Notes: generated by a model from the sequence alone, not told the origin. A DNA stretch of 64,000 nt from Candidatus Gastranaerophilales bacterium (GCA_910586855.1 CAJUJH010000004.1:89539-153538); one strand, 5' to 3'. Positions 17,724 to 27,379 are shown, counted from the first letter of the stretch. Numbers and translations are program-made.

Positions 17724-18407
17724 TTGGAAGATTATAAAGTGAAGCAAGAAAATATTAATCAGATGGAAGAAATAATCACGGCAGGGCAGCTTTTAAGAAT
17801 ATTAAATTCTAACCCCAAGGAAGTTTCCACACTTTGTCAAAAAGCTTGTTTAAAACCTAAAAAAGACGGTTTTGGAAATATTTATTTTTCTAAAGATGAT
17901 ATTGATGTGTTAAAAAAAGTTAAAGAACTTTATAAGCATACAAAAGAGCTTCAGGAAGAGAAAAAACGCGCAGTAGAAGAAGCAGTCAGGAAAATGAACA
18001 CAGAAAAAGAATATTTAGAAAACGAAAACGAAACTTTATATAAAAATTCATCAAAAGATAATAACTTCTTGCAAAGAGTAAAACAAAGAGCACAAAAACA
18101 TGAAATGCCTTTTGATGACATTGAATTAATGGCTCCTAGTGCTCCTAAAAATGAATTTGTAAGAACCGTTGAAGCTCTTGAAAATAATATAGTAGATAGA
18201 ATCGCAAGTGTTTTAAATGAAAAAATGGATGGTCTGGATGAGATTGTTGTAGAATTAATCAGAACCAAGACCGAAAATGAAACCTTGAGACAAAAATTAA
18301 ACGAGTTAAATAAAGAAAATTTCAGCTTAAAAAGTGAAAATTCAAGCTATAAATCAGTAGGTTTAGGATTCTACGTTAAGAAAAATTCTGATGAATTTAT
18401 GATGTAG
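17724..18407 (+). CDS. MerR-like HTH plus coiled-coil protein
   Basis: 227 residues from a TTG start; the first in-frame ATG is much later. Residues about 16-70 resemble a MerR-type winged helix (ITAGQLLRIL, then NIYFSKDDIDVLKKV). They are followed by two long coiled coils (about 70-110 and 155-210) joined by a short linker. No effector-binding domain of classical MerR type. The gene ends 17 bases before a histidine kinase with the same orientation, so the pair probably forms one operon. This may be a DNA-binding, filament- or polarity-type protein. I do not recognise a named family. Confidence 0.7.
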   Translation: MEDYKVKQENINQMEEIITAGQLLRILNSNPKEVSTLCQKACLKPKKDGFGNIYFSKDDIDVLKKVKELYKHTKELQEEKKRAVEEAVRKMNTEKEYLENENETLYKNSSKDNNFLQRVKQRAQKHEMPFDDIELMAPSAPKNEFVRTVEALENNIVDRIASVLNEKMDGLDEIVVELIRTKTENETLRQKLNELNKENFSLKSENSSYKSVGLGFYVKKNSDEFMM

Positions 18408-18424
18408 CTCTTTTAATCGGTTTT

Positions 18425-20263
18425 TTGGATTTTAAAATGAGCAGAGTTTTAAGGAGTTTTTATCATAACTTAAAAGAACCTATAATTATTTGTGATTTTT
18501 CATCCAAAACTTCTTTAGAAAATGCTGATTCAAAAAGCAAGCTTGAAAATTTAAATGGTGTTTATTTTAATAAAGCCTTTAAAAAGGTTTTTTCGGATAT
18601 ATTTTCAGGTTTTAACGAAGATTCTGCCGATAATCCTAATAATGCCGTTAAAGTATTAAAAAAGCTTGATAATAAGTTTTATTTTGAATATTACCTTTTA
18701 GAAAGTGAGAACCTTAAAACCAGTTCTCCTTTAAAAGATGCCCTTGAACAAAAGGGAAGTTACAGTCTCTATGGGATGTATCAAAAAAGTGAGAGAAAAT
18801 TTTTATATTTTTTGATTCAGGCGTTTTCTCTAAAACAATACCGCATTGTTTATTTCTATGACCTTACAAGAGAGATTTTGCTTGAAAGGCTTACAAATGA
18901 GAATGAAAAATTAAAGATTCAAAACCAGAATTTTCTAAATACAAATTCTAAAGCGCAAAATCAGGCTGTAAAACTCGCTTATCTGAACAGGATTTCTACA
19001 AGTATTTCAAAAACAATTGACCTGAATGACCTTATTAATACTGCACTTAAGGAATTAAATATTATTTTCGGCGCAAAAAAAACTTATTTTGCAAAGAAAA
19101 AGCCAAATGAAGAGGTTTTTGAAATTGAATATATTTACCCAAACGGCTTTCAAAATGTTTCAGAGACAGATAACAGCAATGTTTTTAAGGAAATTTTAAA
19201 GTACGATAAACAAATAACGGATGAGATTTTTAATAACAAAATATCAATCCAGATTTGTTTAAAAGAGAACGAAAATTCAGTATCCCCGCTTAAAACTCCT
19301 TTAACCAGAATCATTTTGCCTATTATGAAAAATGAGAATCTGATTGCGGTTGTAGTCATTTTTACTTCAAAAAAACATATTGAAGAGATAGAAAAGGAGC
19401 TTCTGGTTGGTGTATCAATGCAGATTTCAAGCGCTATAACACAAGCTATGCTTTTTAAAGAAGTTTCAGATAAAAAAGAAGAGGTTGAAAATGCGCTTTC
19501 AGAGCTTAAAGAAACTCAATTGCAATTAATAAATTCAGAAAAAATGGCATCTTTAGGGCAGTTGATAGCATCTGTTGCTCATGAGATAAATACGCCTTTA
19601 GCGAGCATTTGTGCCAATAATGAAATTTTAAAGCGCTTTTTTAATTCAGGTGTGCCTTTTGATGATGATACGTTTGAAATTTTAAAAGACACAAATTCAA
19701 TTGATAAAGAGGCAATAAAGCGGATTTCAAACCTTGTACAGTCCCTAAAAAGGTTTGTGCGCTTGGATGAAACAGTGCTGCAGGCGGCAAATATTAATGA
19801 GGAATTGGATTTAACGTTAAATCTTTTGCGGCACAAATTGAAAAAAGATATTAATTTAATAAAAAATTACGGTGAAATGCAGCCTGTTAACTGTTATCCC
19901 AATATGCTCAACCAGGTATTTTTAAATATTTTGATGAATGCAATACAAAGTATTGAAAAAGAAGCAAATAATCATCCTGATAATTATATGGGTGAAATCT
20001 CTATCACGACAAGGGTTTTAGATGGCGTGCTTTCTGTTAAGATTGAGGATAACGGCTTTGGGATTAAAGAAGAGGATAAAAAGAAGATTTTCCATGCCGG
20101 TTTTACCACAAAAAAAGTGGGCGAGGGAACGGGTTTAGGGCTTGCAATCTGTAAAAAAATAATAGAAAAACACAATGGTACGATTTCTTTTGAAAGCGGA
20201 GTCATTAAAAAGGATGGAATACCTGTAAAATCTACTTATTTTTTAATTCAAATCCCTGTGTAG
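18425..20263 (+). CDS. Soluble GAF-domain sensor histidine kinase
   Basis: 612 residues with no transmembrane segment. N-terminal region (about 1-155) of unclear, possibly PAS-like, fold. A GAF-like domain spans about 185-345, then a coiled coil. The HisKA dimerisation box is ASVAHEINTPLAS with H386, and the HATPase has the N-box (FLNILMNAIQS), G1 (EDNGFG) and G2 (GTGLGLAI). Given start is TTG 18425; ATG 18437 (fifth codon) is equally possible as neither has a strong RBS. It is probably co-transcribed with the MerR-like coiled-coil gene. No response regulator is adjacent, so the partner is unknown. Confidence 0.88.
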   Translation: MDFKMSRVLRSFYHNLKEPIIICDFSSKTSLENADSKSKLENLNGVYFNKAFKKVFSDIFSGFNEDSADNPNNAVKVLKKLDNKFYFEYYLLESENLKTSSPLKDALEQKGSYSLYGMYQKSERKFLYFLIQAFSLKQYRIVYFYDLTREILLERLTNENEKLKIQNQNFLNTNSKAQNQAVKLAYLNRISTSISKTIDLNDLINTALKELNIIFGAKKTYFAKKKPNEEVFEIEYIYPNGFQNVSETDNSNVFKEILKYDKQITDEIFNNKISIQICLKENENSVSPLKTPLTRIILPIMKNENLIAVVVIFTSKKHIEEIEKELLVGVSMQISSAITQAMLFKEVSDKKEEVENALSELKETQLQLINSEKMASLGQLIASVAHEINTPLASICANNEILKRFFNSGVPFDDDTFEILKDTNSIDKEAIKRISNLVQSLKRFVRLDETVLQAANINEELDLTLNLLRHKLKKDINLIKNYGEMQPVNCYPNMLNQVFLNILMNAIQSIEKEANNHPDNYMGEISITTRVLDGVLSVKIEDNGFGIKEEDKKKIFHAGFTTKKVGEGTGLGLAICKKIIEKHNGTISFESGVIKKDGIPVKSTYFLIQIPV

Positions 20264-20295
20264 GTTATTTTTTGGCTGTTTTCTTTTTGTTAAAG

Positions 20296-20506
20296 AATTA
20301 AATAAGCTTAAAATATTAAATTTATCGACGGGGCTGGCAACACTCATAGAAAATCTAAGATTCGTCTTTTATTGTTCGCAAACTCACCTGCGTTTTAAGC
20401 TAACGGAAACGCAGGTTCAAACATGCTCACAACTTACATTCATCTTGATTTTCTTATTCGCTTATGCTTAACGCCGATAAATTTAATATTTTAAGCTTAT
20501 TTAATT
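20296..20506. repeat. Long palindrome, 32-bp arms (element E1)
   Basis: Perfect 32-bp inverted arms at 20296-20327 and 20475-20506 enclose 147 bp that hold a second hairpin (20386-20395 / 20407-20416, ACCTGCGTTT and its complement). TTAAC lies at 20468-20472, just before the right arm, as in the other three palindromes of this window. It fills the gap between the convergent kinase and YibE/F genes, so it could also serve as a terminator. No ORF inside. Confidence 0.85.
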
Positions 20507-20512
20507 TGATTA

Positions 20513-21805
20513 TTATTCTTCAAAAGAAGAATCTGAATCGTTTGATATTGATGGTTCAGATTCATTTTTTGCTTCTTCACTTGAAGTCTCTTCTATATCG
20601 GATTTTTTCTTAGTTTCAGGGGCTTCAGCTGTAATTTTTTCCAGTTTTGCTTGTTTTCTTTTGATTAAATAAGAGCTCATAATGGCAGTGAGCGGTACAC
20701 AGGCTAAAAGCGAGATGCTTCCCGTAAGTGCCGATAAAATCTCTCCTGCAACCTGATTAAGATTGAAAAACTTTGCAACATCTATATTGGAGCCTAGCAA
20801 TACCAAAGGCATTGCACTTCCTAAATACACAAGAATCAAAGTGTTTGACATCGTTCCTATTATGTCTCGTCCCACATTCATTCCTGATTTAAAAAGCTCA
20901 AATACAGTAAGCCTTGGGTCAGTTACGTGGATTTCGTTAATTGTGCTTGAAATTGAAATTGCAACATCCATCAAGGCTCCAAGTGCTGCTACCATCATTG
21001 AAGCGGCTAAAATCCCTTCCTGGTTTAAATCAGGGCGCGACATATATAAAAACAGGCTTTCTTCACCCATAAATCCTGTTAGATGAGCGAGAAAAATTGA
21101 CAAAAGCGCTAAAGCTGAGGCAAAAATTAATGATAGAACCGTGCCTAAAATTGCAGCGTTGCTTTTTGAATTAACCCCTGCAACAAGATACATTGTTGCA
21201 ATTGTAGAGAGAATCGAAATAATTAAAGCGGCTAAAATCGGCGAAACATTAAATAACACTAAGGGTACAAACACTGCAAATACAAGAACTACGGTAATTA
21301 TAATTGATAAAAGGCTGTAAAATCCTTTCATCCGCCCTATTCCAATTAAAAAAGCAATAAAAATGAAGGAATACAAATAAATTGTTCCAACTCTTTTGAT
21401 ATCAGAAACATAAACATCAACATCTTCTATACTTTGAGGGTTTGGGTTTTTTGATTCTACAACAATAGTTACTTTATCATTTTCCTTTAAAAATACTTCA
21501 TAGGCAGGGTTTCCTGTGAGCATATTGTCTGTAACTTTTTCATTCCCCTTAAATTTGCCTGTAGTAATTTTTACGGTTACAATTTGTTTTGATATGGTTT
21601 CAGGAGAATCGGTTTTTTCCGTGTAATCATATTCAATCTTTTTAATGATGCCGCTTTCTGCTTTAGAATAATTCTCAGGTGTTTCGTGCGGCTGGTGTTC
21701 TTCTGTTTTTGGTTTATCAATTTTATCTTGTATGGTATCCGTTGCAGCAAAAGTGTTTGCTGCTGTTATAAAAAATAGTATTAAAAACGCGATTAATTTT
21801 TTCAT
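20513..21805 (-). CDS. YibE/F-family membrane protein
   Basis: 430 residues: signal peptide (MKKLIAFLILFFITAANTFA), an extracytoplasmic beta-like domain (about 45-125), then about eight membrane helices with the YibE/F segments (ISSTINEIHVTDPRLT near 285 and GRDIIGTMSNTLILVYLG near 310). A highly acidic Glu/Ser-rich tail (about 390-430) follows. Function of the family is not established; some members lie near transport genes. It converges on the histidine kinase and is divergent from the glycosyltransferase gene. Confidence 0.85.
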   Translation of the reverse strand: MKKLIAFLILFFITAANTFAATDTIQDKIDKPKTEEHQPHETPENYSKAESGIIKKIEYDYTEKTDSPETISKQIVTVKITTGKFKGNEKVTDNMLTGNPAYEVFLKENDKVTIVVESKNPNPQSIEDVDVYVSDIKRVGTIYLYSFIFIAFLIGIGRMKGFYSLLSIIITVVLVFAVFVPLVLFNVSPILAALIISILSTIATMYLVAGVNSKSNAAILGTVLSLIFASALALLSIFLAHLTGFMGEESLFLYMSRPDLNQEGILAASMMVAALGALMDVAISISSTINEIHVTDPRLTVFELFKSGMNVGRDIIGTMSNTLILVYLGSAMPLVLLGSNIDVAKFFNLNQVAGEILSALTGSISLLACVPLTAIMSSYLIKRKQAKLEKITAEAPETKKKSDIEETSSEEAKNESEPSISNDSDSSFEE

Positions 21806-21852
21806 ACATACATTCTAGCGCTAAAATACGAAAAATATGCTAGAATTTATTT

Positions 21853-22914
21853 ATGCAAAATTTTTTACCTAAAACTAAGTCTAAAGATACTCTTTCTGTA
21901 GCGGATATGCTCAAAAAGCCAAAGGTGAGTATTATTATTACATGCTATAATCTTGCACAATATCTGCCGGATTTAATTGAATCAATTGAAAATCAGACAT
22001 ATAAAAATTTTGAAGTAATTATTGTAAATGATTGTTCCAATGATAATACAAAAGAATTTTTAGATAATCTTTTGGATGAAAATTTTATCAATAAACTTTT
22101 TAAACCGTTAAAAATTTCGCAAAAAAAATACAAAGTAATTCATAATACTGAAAACTTGGGGCAATTCGGCTCATTTTTAGAAGGTTTGAAGATTGCAGAG
22201 GGTGAATTTATATCCCTTATTGATGCAGATGATGTTTTAATGCCCGATTATTTAATGTGCCATCTGATGGTGCATATGAATACATCTGTTGCTTTTACAA
22301 GCGCTGCACAATTTGAGATTGATGAAAATTCCGTGGTGCATTCACTTGTGTCTCTTGCAACAAGCGGGTATAAAAACGCTGATTTTACCTGTACACTTCA
22401 AGATGAAGATGAAATTTTCAGCTTAAAGGAAAAGATTGAAAATTTTGAAGTTAAAGTTTTAGATAATAAAAGCTGTAAATTCGGCACCTGGGCTTGGGGA
22501 CCTACAAGTTCTGCTATGATGAGAAAATCTGCTGCTGAATTTTTGCTAAAATATCCAAACCCGAAAGACTGGATAAAAGGTGCTGATAAAATAGCATTTA
22601 CATTTTTGCATTTAATCGGCGGTTCTGCCCTGATTTCTGCTCCACTGTTTGCATACAGGCGCCATAAAACAAATTTATCAAGCGCTAACCCTGTTATCGG
22701 GAACTTTAGATATCTAAAACCTGATTGCATCAAGCTTTACATTGGATATAACAAAAGAATAAGATTTGATGTTTTAAAATTTATCTTTAAAAATTATGAT
22801 TATTTTATATCAAGGTTCAATTCTTTAAATGTAAAAAAGATGATATTTTCTATCATCTTCTCCATTGATTTTTATACACTTAAAAGAGCTTTTAAATCGC
22901 TCTTTGTAAGGTGA
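21853..22914 (+). CDS. Family 2 glycosyltransferase
   Basis: 353 residues. GT-A fold opening with KVSIIITCYNLAQYLPDLIESI (about 25-46). The nucleotide-sugar site follows in VIIVNDCSNDNT, and the metal-binding acidic motif in SLIDADDVLMPDY (about 125-137, DAD). The C-terminal part after about 280 has basic, amphipathic helices that may bind the membrane. Probably transfers a sugar in surface-polysaccharide or glycolipid synthesis; donor and acceptor are not identifiable. It starts 47 bases from the divergent YibE/F gene. Confidence 0.88.
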   Translation: MQNFLPKTKSKDTLSVADMLKKPKVSIIITCYNLAQYLPDLIESIENQTYKNFEVIIVNDCSNDNTKEFLDNLLDENFINKLFKPLKISQKKYKVIHNTENLGQFGSFLEGLKIAEGEFISLIDADDVLMPDYLMCHLMVHMNTSVAFTSAAQFEIDENSVVHSLVSLATSGYKNADFTCTLQDEDEIFSLKEKIENFEVKVLDNKSCKFGTWAWGPTSSAMMRKSAAEFLLKYPNPKDWIKGADKIAFTFLHLIGGSALISAPLFAYRRHKTNLSSANPVIGNFRYLKPDCIKLYIGYNKRIRFDVLKFIFKNYDYFISRFNSLNVKKMIFSIIFSIDFYTLKRAFKSLFVR

Positions 22915-22947
22915 TTTATTATTAAACCTGATTTAGATAAAAAGGTT

Positions 22948-23157
22948 TTATCCTACAATATTAAGGTTCTGCCCGATACCTGCAGGTGCTGTAAAATCCT
23001 GTTGGATTTTATCTGCAGTATTTACTGCACGGTTATATGTATCTCTTGCGCTTAAACTTGCATTTGCTTCAGGCAAGGATGAGGTTATTCCCTTGAAATT
23101 ATTATTTTCCTGCCCCTTAAAATTAATACCGTAATTAAAAGAAATAGGCTCAATCAT
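22948..23157 (-). CDS. Small protein with N-terminal FKG tags, 69 residues
   Basis: Begins MIEPISFNYGINFKGQENNN and carries two copies of the tag (INFKG at 11-15 and NNFKG at 19-23). The rest is polar, with a helical stretch (ARDTYNRAVNTADKIQQDF) and a Gly/Ala-rich end. No signal peptide or membrane segment. The N-terminal tag recurs in several unrelated small proteins of this window. It is convergent with the glycosyltransferase gene; a GGGAA sequence about 6 nt upstream can act as RBS. Function unknown. Confidence 0.65.
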   Translation of the reverse strand: MIEPISFNYGINFKGQENNNFKGITSSLPEANASLSARDTYNRAVNTADKIQQDFTAPAGIGQNLNIVG

Positions 23158-23441
23158 AAATATTTCCCTTCACAACACATTAGTATAAAACATGAAAATG
23201 AATTTTTTTGCTTAAAAACCACTGATTTTTAAGACTTTTTTAAAAAATATTAACTTCTCTTTTCTTTATTTTTAAACCAACCGCTTTTTTAAAAAGCAAT
23301 TAATCTAACAACAACAAAACACTTCCTTATTATACCACCCTTTTTCAAATTTTGAAATAAGCTTAACAAAAAACCGCCCATACGGTGTAAAACAGCTTAT
23401 TGGGTGTTTAATTTTTGTTAATGTTGAATTATTATTAAAAT

Positions 23442-24311
23442 ATGCAATCATATAAGAAAATTACCCCATATTTATTCTTATTTCCTGCAATATTGTTACT
23501 TACAATATTTTTCTTTTTGCCGTTTTTTCAAACAATAATATACAGTTTTCAAGATTATTCAAACGATATATATAATCCTGTTTTTGGCACGCTTTTAAAC
23601 TATAAAACGCTTTATAATTCACCTATTTTTATAAAATCTTTAGTGAATACTTTTTATTTTCTAATCTTAACAACGCCCTTTTTAGTTGTATTTCCTTTGT
23701 TTTTAGCCATTTTAATAAACCAGAAAATTAAAGGCAAAACTTTTTATAAACTTATCATTTACCTTCCTGTGGTGGTTTCAATTGTTGTGGTTGCAATTGC
23801 TTTTAAATGGCTCTATGCGCCAAACGGGCTTTTGAATTATTTTATGGAAACTTTTAATCTGCCTCATATCAACTGGCTTTCAAGCCCGAGAGTTGCAATG
23901 ATTTCGGTTGCTTTAGTTACCATCTTTAAAGGGGTTGGGTATTATATGATGATATATCTTGCATCTTTAATGAGTGTCCCTAAAGAGCTTTATGAGGCTG
24001 CAGAGATTGACGGTGCTAACGAATTTCAAAAACATATGACAGTTACAATTCCGCATTTAATGCCAACTATTGCTCTTGTATCAACCATAAGTGCAATTTC
24101 AGCCCTAAAGGTATTTGTTGAAATCTATGTTATGACAAAAGGCGGACCATTGGATTCAACTAAAACAATTGTTTATTATATCTATGAAAGAGCATTTGAA
24201 AACCTTGATATAGGCTTAGCTTCAGCAGCATGTGTCGTGCTTTTAATTGTTGTTATGATATTTTCAATCATAAATATTTTATGTTTTGAAAGAAAGAAAT
24301 ATGGGCTTTAG
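23442..24311 (+). CDS. Sugar ABC transporter permease (MalF/UgpA type)
   Basis: 289 residues with six membrane helices and the EAA loop (EAAEIDGANEFQKH, about 186-199) that docks on the ATPase. N-terminus YLFLFPAILLLTIFFF is typical of carbohydrate-uptake permeases (CUT1). It pairs with the following gene to form a heterodimeric channel. No substrate-binding protein or ATPase lies on either side, so these must be supplied from elsewhere. Confidence 0.92.
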   Translation: MQSYKKITPYLFLFPAILLLTIFFFLPFFQTIIYSFQDYSNDIYNPVFGTLLNYKTLYNSPIFIKSLVNTFYFLILTTPFLVVFPLFLAILINQKIKGKTFYKLIIYLPVVVSIVVVAIAFKWLYAPNGLLNYFMETFNLPHINWLSSPRVAMISVALVTIFKGVGYYMMIYLASLMSVPKELYEAAEIDGANEFQKHMTVTIPHLMPTIALVSTISAISALKVFVEIYVMTKGGPLDSTKTIVYYIYERAFENLDIGLASAACVVLLIVVMIFSIINILCFERKKYGL

Positions 24312-24318
24312 GTGAATT

Positions 24319-25158
24319 ATGAGACATATTAAGGGTTTTTTAATTCATATAATTTTAATTTTTGTCTGCATATTATGCTTATTGCCTTTTTTATGGCTTA
24401 CATCCACTGCGCTTAAAGGTGCAGGCGAGAATATTTTTGCCTATCCTCCAGTTTTTATTCCTGAAGATTTCACTTTTGAAAACTTTAAGATGGTGCTTAT
24501 TTTGGTACCTATAGTGGGATATGCGCTAAATAGCTTTATTGTAGCATCTTTTACGGTTGTTTTAAATCTTATATTTTCTGCTCTTGCAGCTTATCCTTTA
24601 GCAAGAATGAATTTTAAGGGCAAAAATATTATATTTTTTGGAATTTTAGCCACCATAATGGTGCCTTTCCAGGCTATAATGCTTCCTATTTATATAATAA
24701 CCTTAAAATTAAACCTTGTGGATTCATACGGAAATTTGAACGGATATTTGGGTTTAATTTTGCCTTTTGCTGTAAATGCATTTGGTATTTTCCTTTTAAG
24801 ACAGGCATTTTTAGCTGTGCCAAGGGAGCTTGAAGAATCTGCCGTAATTGACGGGTGTAATTCTCTGCAGATATTTTTTAAGGTGCTTTTGCCCTTGATT
24901 AAGCCATCTTTAGCAGTTTTAGCGATTTTTATCTTTATAGGAAGCTGGGGAGAATTTTTATGGCCGAGCATTATTTTAACGAAAGACAGTCTCTATACCC
25001 TTCCTGTAGGTATTAATGACCTGCAAGGGGCATTTAGCGCAAATTACAGGCTTATTGCAGCAGGTTCAATCGTATCAATAATACCTATAGTTATCTTTTT
25101 CCTTTCCCTGCAAAAATACTTCATCCAAGGCTCAACAGAAGGCGCTGTGAAGGGGTAA
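24319..25158 (+). CDS. Sugar ABC transporter permease (MalG/UgpE type)
   Basis: 279 residues, six helices, with the EAA loop ESAVIDGCNSLQIFFKVLLP (about 176-195). LPFLWLTSTALKG near the N-terminus and the C-terminal basic FIQGSTEGAVKG are characteristic of the second CUT1 permease. It follows the first permease by 7 bases, so the two are co-translated. Substrate is likely a di- or oligosaccharide or glycerol phosphate; sequence does not say which. Confidence 0.92.
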   Translation: MRHIKGFLIHIILIFVCILCLLPFLWLTSTALKGAGENIFAYPPVFIPEDFTFENFKMVLILVPIVGYALNSFIVASFTVVLNLIFSALAAYPLARMNFKGKNIIFFGILATIMVPFQAIMLPIYIITLKLNLVDSYGNLNGYLGLILPFAVNAFGIFLLRQAFLAVPRELEESAVIDGCNSLQIFFKVLLPLIKPSLAVLAIFIFIGSWGEFLWPSIILTKDSLYTLPVGINDLQGAFSANYRLIAAGSIVSIIPIVIFFLSLQKYFIQGSTEGAVKG

Positions 25159-25236
25159 GGCAGAAATTTAAAGTATTTTGCAAATAATTTTCTTCAGGAG
25201 TTTTTATGCTCATACCACTATATTAGGAGAAGATTA

Positions 25237-25671
25237 ATGTTAAGTATAAATAATATTCCATTCAAAGGATATGTAAGATATGGTTTAAATCCAAATAAAA
25301 ACTATCTTGAATCCAAAGCAAAATGTGCAAATGCCATTTCGCGATGTAATTCCTCTATTCAAAAAGAAGTTGCAGATACTATGAATGAAGTAACAAGAAG
25401 CCTTAAATGTATACCAACTAATGATGAATTTATGGTAGATGCAGAATACAAAAATTCTACTTTATTTTTAACTGCTGCAAGGTTTAATGGGGAAAGACCG
25501 GCAGAAGAATGCGAAGTACAGCTTCATAATACCGGTAAGAATTTTTTCAACCAAAGCACAAATGTAGAGTTTTTGAGACAATTTAGGGAAGAAGTTGAAG
25601 ATAAATTTGTAAAAGAAGGCAAAGAATTTATTCCCGATGATACAGATTCTATTATGGATTATTTAGTGTAA
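25237..25671 (+). CDS. FKG-tagged protein, 144 residues
   Basis: Starts MLSINNIPFKGYVRYGLNPN with the PFKG tag at 8-11. The remainder is soluble mixed alpha/beta with no recognised domain. No signal peptide or membrane helix. AGGAGAAG lies about 5 nt before ATG 25237. It ends 9 bases before tcdA and may share its transcript. Function unknown; the N-terminus groups it with five other proteins here. Confidence 0.75.
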   Translation: MLSINNIPFKGYVRYGLNPNKNYLESKAKCANAISRCNSSIQKEVADTMNEVTRSLKCIPTNDEFMVDAEYKNSTLFLTAARFNGERPAEECEVQLHNTGKNFFNQSTNVEFLRQFREEVEDKFVKEGKEFIPDDTDSIMDYLV

Positions 25672-25680
25672 AATTAAACC

Positions 25681-26499
25681 ATGACAGATACTATTTTTTC
25701 AAGAAATAAGCTATATTGGGGCGAAGATTTTCAAGAGTACCTCAAAAGCTTAAAAATTGCTGTTTTTGGACTTGGCGGGGTAGGCGGTTTTGCTCTTGAG
25801 GCTTTAGCACGTGCAGGAATCGGGCATTTTTTAATTGTAGATTTTGATACAGTAAGTGTTTCAAATATAAACAGGCAGCTTGCAGCGCTTCATTCAACAA
25901 TAGGCTTAAAAAAAACAGAGGTCTTTAAAAAAAGACTTTTGGATATTAATCCTTCAATTCGGGTGCAGGTATATGACGGTTTTTTTTCTGAAAATGTGCA
26001 AAATAAAGTGTTTTCAGGAGAATTTGTGGTTGATAATACAGTTGCAGCCGGCAAGGGTGTAGATTTTATAGTTGATGCCATTGATACTGTTAAATCAAAG
26101 ATTGAACTTATAAAGTTTTCCTTTGAGAATAATATTCAGGCTATTTCCTCATTTGGAGCGGGAAATAGAATGGATGCAAGCAAGCTTTTTGTATCTGATA
26201 TTTCAGAAATAAAGGATATGGGAGGCGGGAAGGACAGTTTTTCCAAAAATGTTCTTCATAAATTAAAAAAATATGCAGGTATTGAAAAAAATTTAACTGT
26301 AGTATCAAGTAGTGAAAAGCCGCACAGTGAGCAGAAAATAAAAACTGTAGAACATATTGAAGAAGATGGCGGATTAAGTGTAGAATTTACAAAATTTACT
26401 CCGGCATCAACCCCTGTTGTTCCTGCGGTTGCCGGATATTTAATGGCGGATTTTATATTAAAAACTTGTTACAATAAATTTTTTAATAAACATCCTTAA
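25681..26499 (+). CDS. tcdA: tRNA threonylcarbamoyladenosine dehydratase (TcdA-like)
   Basis: 272 residues of the ThiF/E1-like superfamily. Catalyses ATP-dependent cyclisation of t6A37 to ct6A in tRNAs decoding ANN codons. N-terminal FSRNKLYWGEDFQEYLKS, the nucleotide loop GLGGVGGFALEALARAG (about 30-46), the NINRQLAA motif and the later AIDTVKSKIELI and FGAGNRMD blocks all match TcdA. An extra segment (VVDNTVAAGKG, about 117-127) lies between the strands and is unusual. C-terminus is TPASTPVVPAVAGYLMAD, as in the family. Confidence 0.88.
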   Translation: MTDTIFSRNKLYWGEDFQEYLKSLKIAVFGLGGVGGFALEALARAGIGHFLIVDFDTVSVSNINRQLAALHSTIGLKKTEVFKKRLLDINPSIRVQVYDGFFSENVQNKVFSGEFVVDNTVAAGKGVDFIVDAIDTVKSKIELIKFSFENNIQAISSFGAGNRMDASKLFVSDISEIKDMGGGKDSFSKNVLHKLKKYAGIEKNLTVVSSSEKPHSEQKIKTVEHIEEDGGLSVEFTKFTPASTPVVPAVAGYLMADFILKTCYNKFFNKHP

Positions 26500-26921
26500 A
26501 AGCCATGCAGTGTAAGGGTTTTAAAATTAATACTTTTGGGCTAATTCCTTTGGGCGATAAAAGCATGTTTAATATAGTTTAAGATAATAATGTGAGTTCT
26601 GCAAAACCACCTGCCATCTTAATTCGGGGTTGCGATATTAAAAATTTTGGGCGGGATAAAAAAGATTTTGGGGGGCTCACATTTTTTATTGGAATTTTTT
26701 TATAAAAAATATAAAATTACCGCATTTTTGTAAATTTTGATTTGCTGAATTTTTGTTATATATGGCTGAAAATGACTAATAGTCTTAAAAAATTTATGAA
26801 TTGTTAAAAAATGTAACAGATTTTTGTAAAACCATAAAGTTCAATTAAAAAACAACCGATAGCTAAAATGTAAGGAACAATAAAGAATTTTAAAGAACTT
26901 AAAAACAAGGAGATGTTAGCT
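26500..26921. other. AT-rich intergenic stretch, no gene seen
   Basis: No ORF with an RBS and no tRNA-like fold. An 8-base inverted pair (AATGTGAG 26589-26596, CTCACATT 26676-26683) encloses a locally GC-richer segment of about 80 bases. It is too short to call an element with confidence. The last 40 bases hold the RBS of the next gene. Confidence 0.4.
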
Positions 26922-27290
26922 ATGGATAACAAAATTAATTTAAATTTTTATGGTTTAAATTACCAGAAAGCAGTTGAAGAAAAGAAAAAAAATGAAGTAA
27001 AGGAAGAAGAAAAACCTGTTGTACAGCCTGAAACAAAAAATGTTGATGCAAAGGAAGTTTTAGATGCAATGGCATTAACAGGGGCTCAAAACATTGCATT
27101 TGCAGGTTTAAATACAATTAATCCTAAAAATTATCTTGATGATGCTTCAATTTCAAGGATTCAAGGCTCAATGCCTGTGTTTGAAAAAGCAGTAGAAAAT
27201 TATTTAAATATAATAGAAGCAGAATTTCCAAATCTATCAGATGCCCAAAAGCAGGAACTTGCTTATCAGGCGGTTTTAAAAGGTATGTAA
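26922..27290 (+). CDS. Small FYG-tagged protein, 122 residues
   Basis: The start is set at ATG 26922 because AAGGAG (26907-26912) lies 9 bases upstream; ATG 26913 would overlap the Shine-Dalgarno. The product begins MDNKINLNFYGLNYQK, related to the FKG-tagged group. A highly charged Lys/Glu linker (about 17-38) follows, then a helical domain (about 45-122) rich in Ala and Leu. No signal peptide. Followed by a strong terminator, so it is monocistronic. Function unknown. Confidence 0.75.
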   Translation: MDNKINLNFYGLNYQKAVEEKKKNEVKEEEKPVVQPETKNVDAKEVLDAMALTGAQNIAFAGLNTINPKNYLDDASISRIQGSMPVFEKAVENYLNIIEAEFPNLSDAQKQELAYQAVLKGM

Positions 27291-27355
27291 AAATTAAATT
27301 AAAAACCGGCGGCAGTTTATAAAAAGAGTTTAACAAAAATGACATAAAGTCCAAA

Positions 27356-27379
27356 GAAGGTCAATTTAATACGACCTTC
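27356..27379 (+). other. Hairpin in 3' region of the FYG gene
   Basis: Stem GAAGGTC (27356-27362) / GACCTTC (27373-27379), 10-base loop, no following T-run. May protect the 3' end of the mRNA; role unproven. Confidence 0.4.

Noticed and set aside
26589..26683. Possible small mobile element from an 8-bp inverted pair
   Set aside because: Arms are short enough to be chance and no duplication or second copy is seen.
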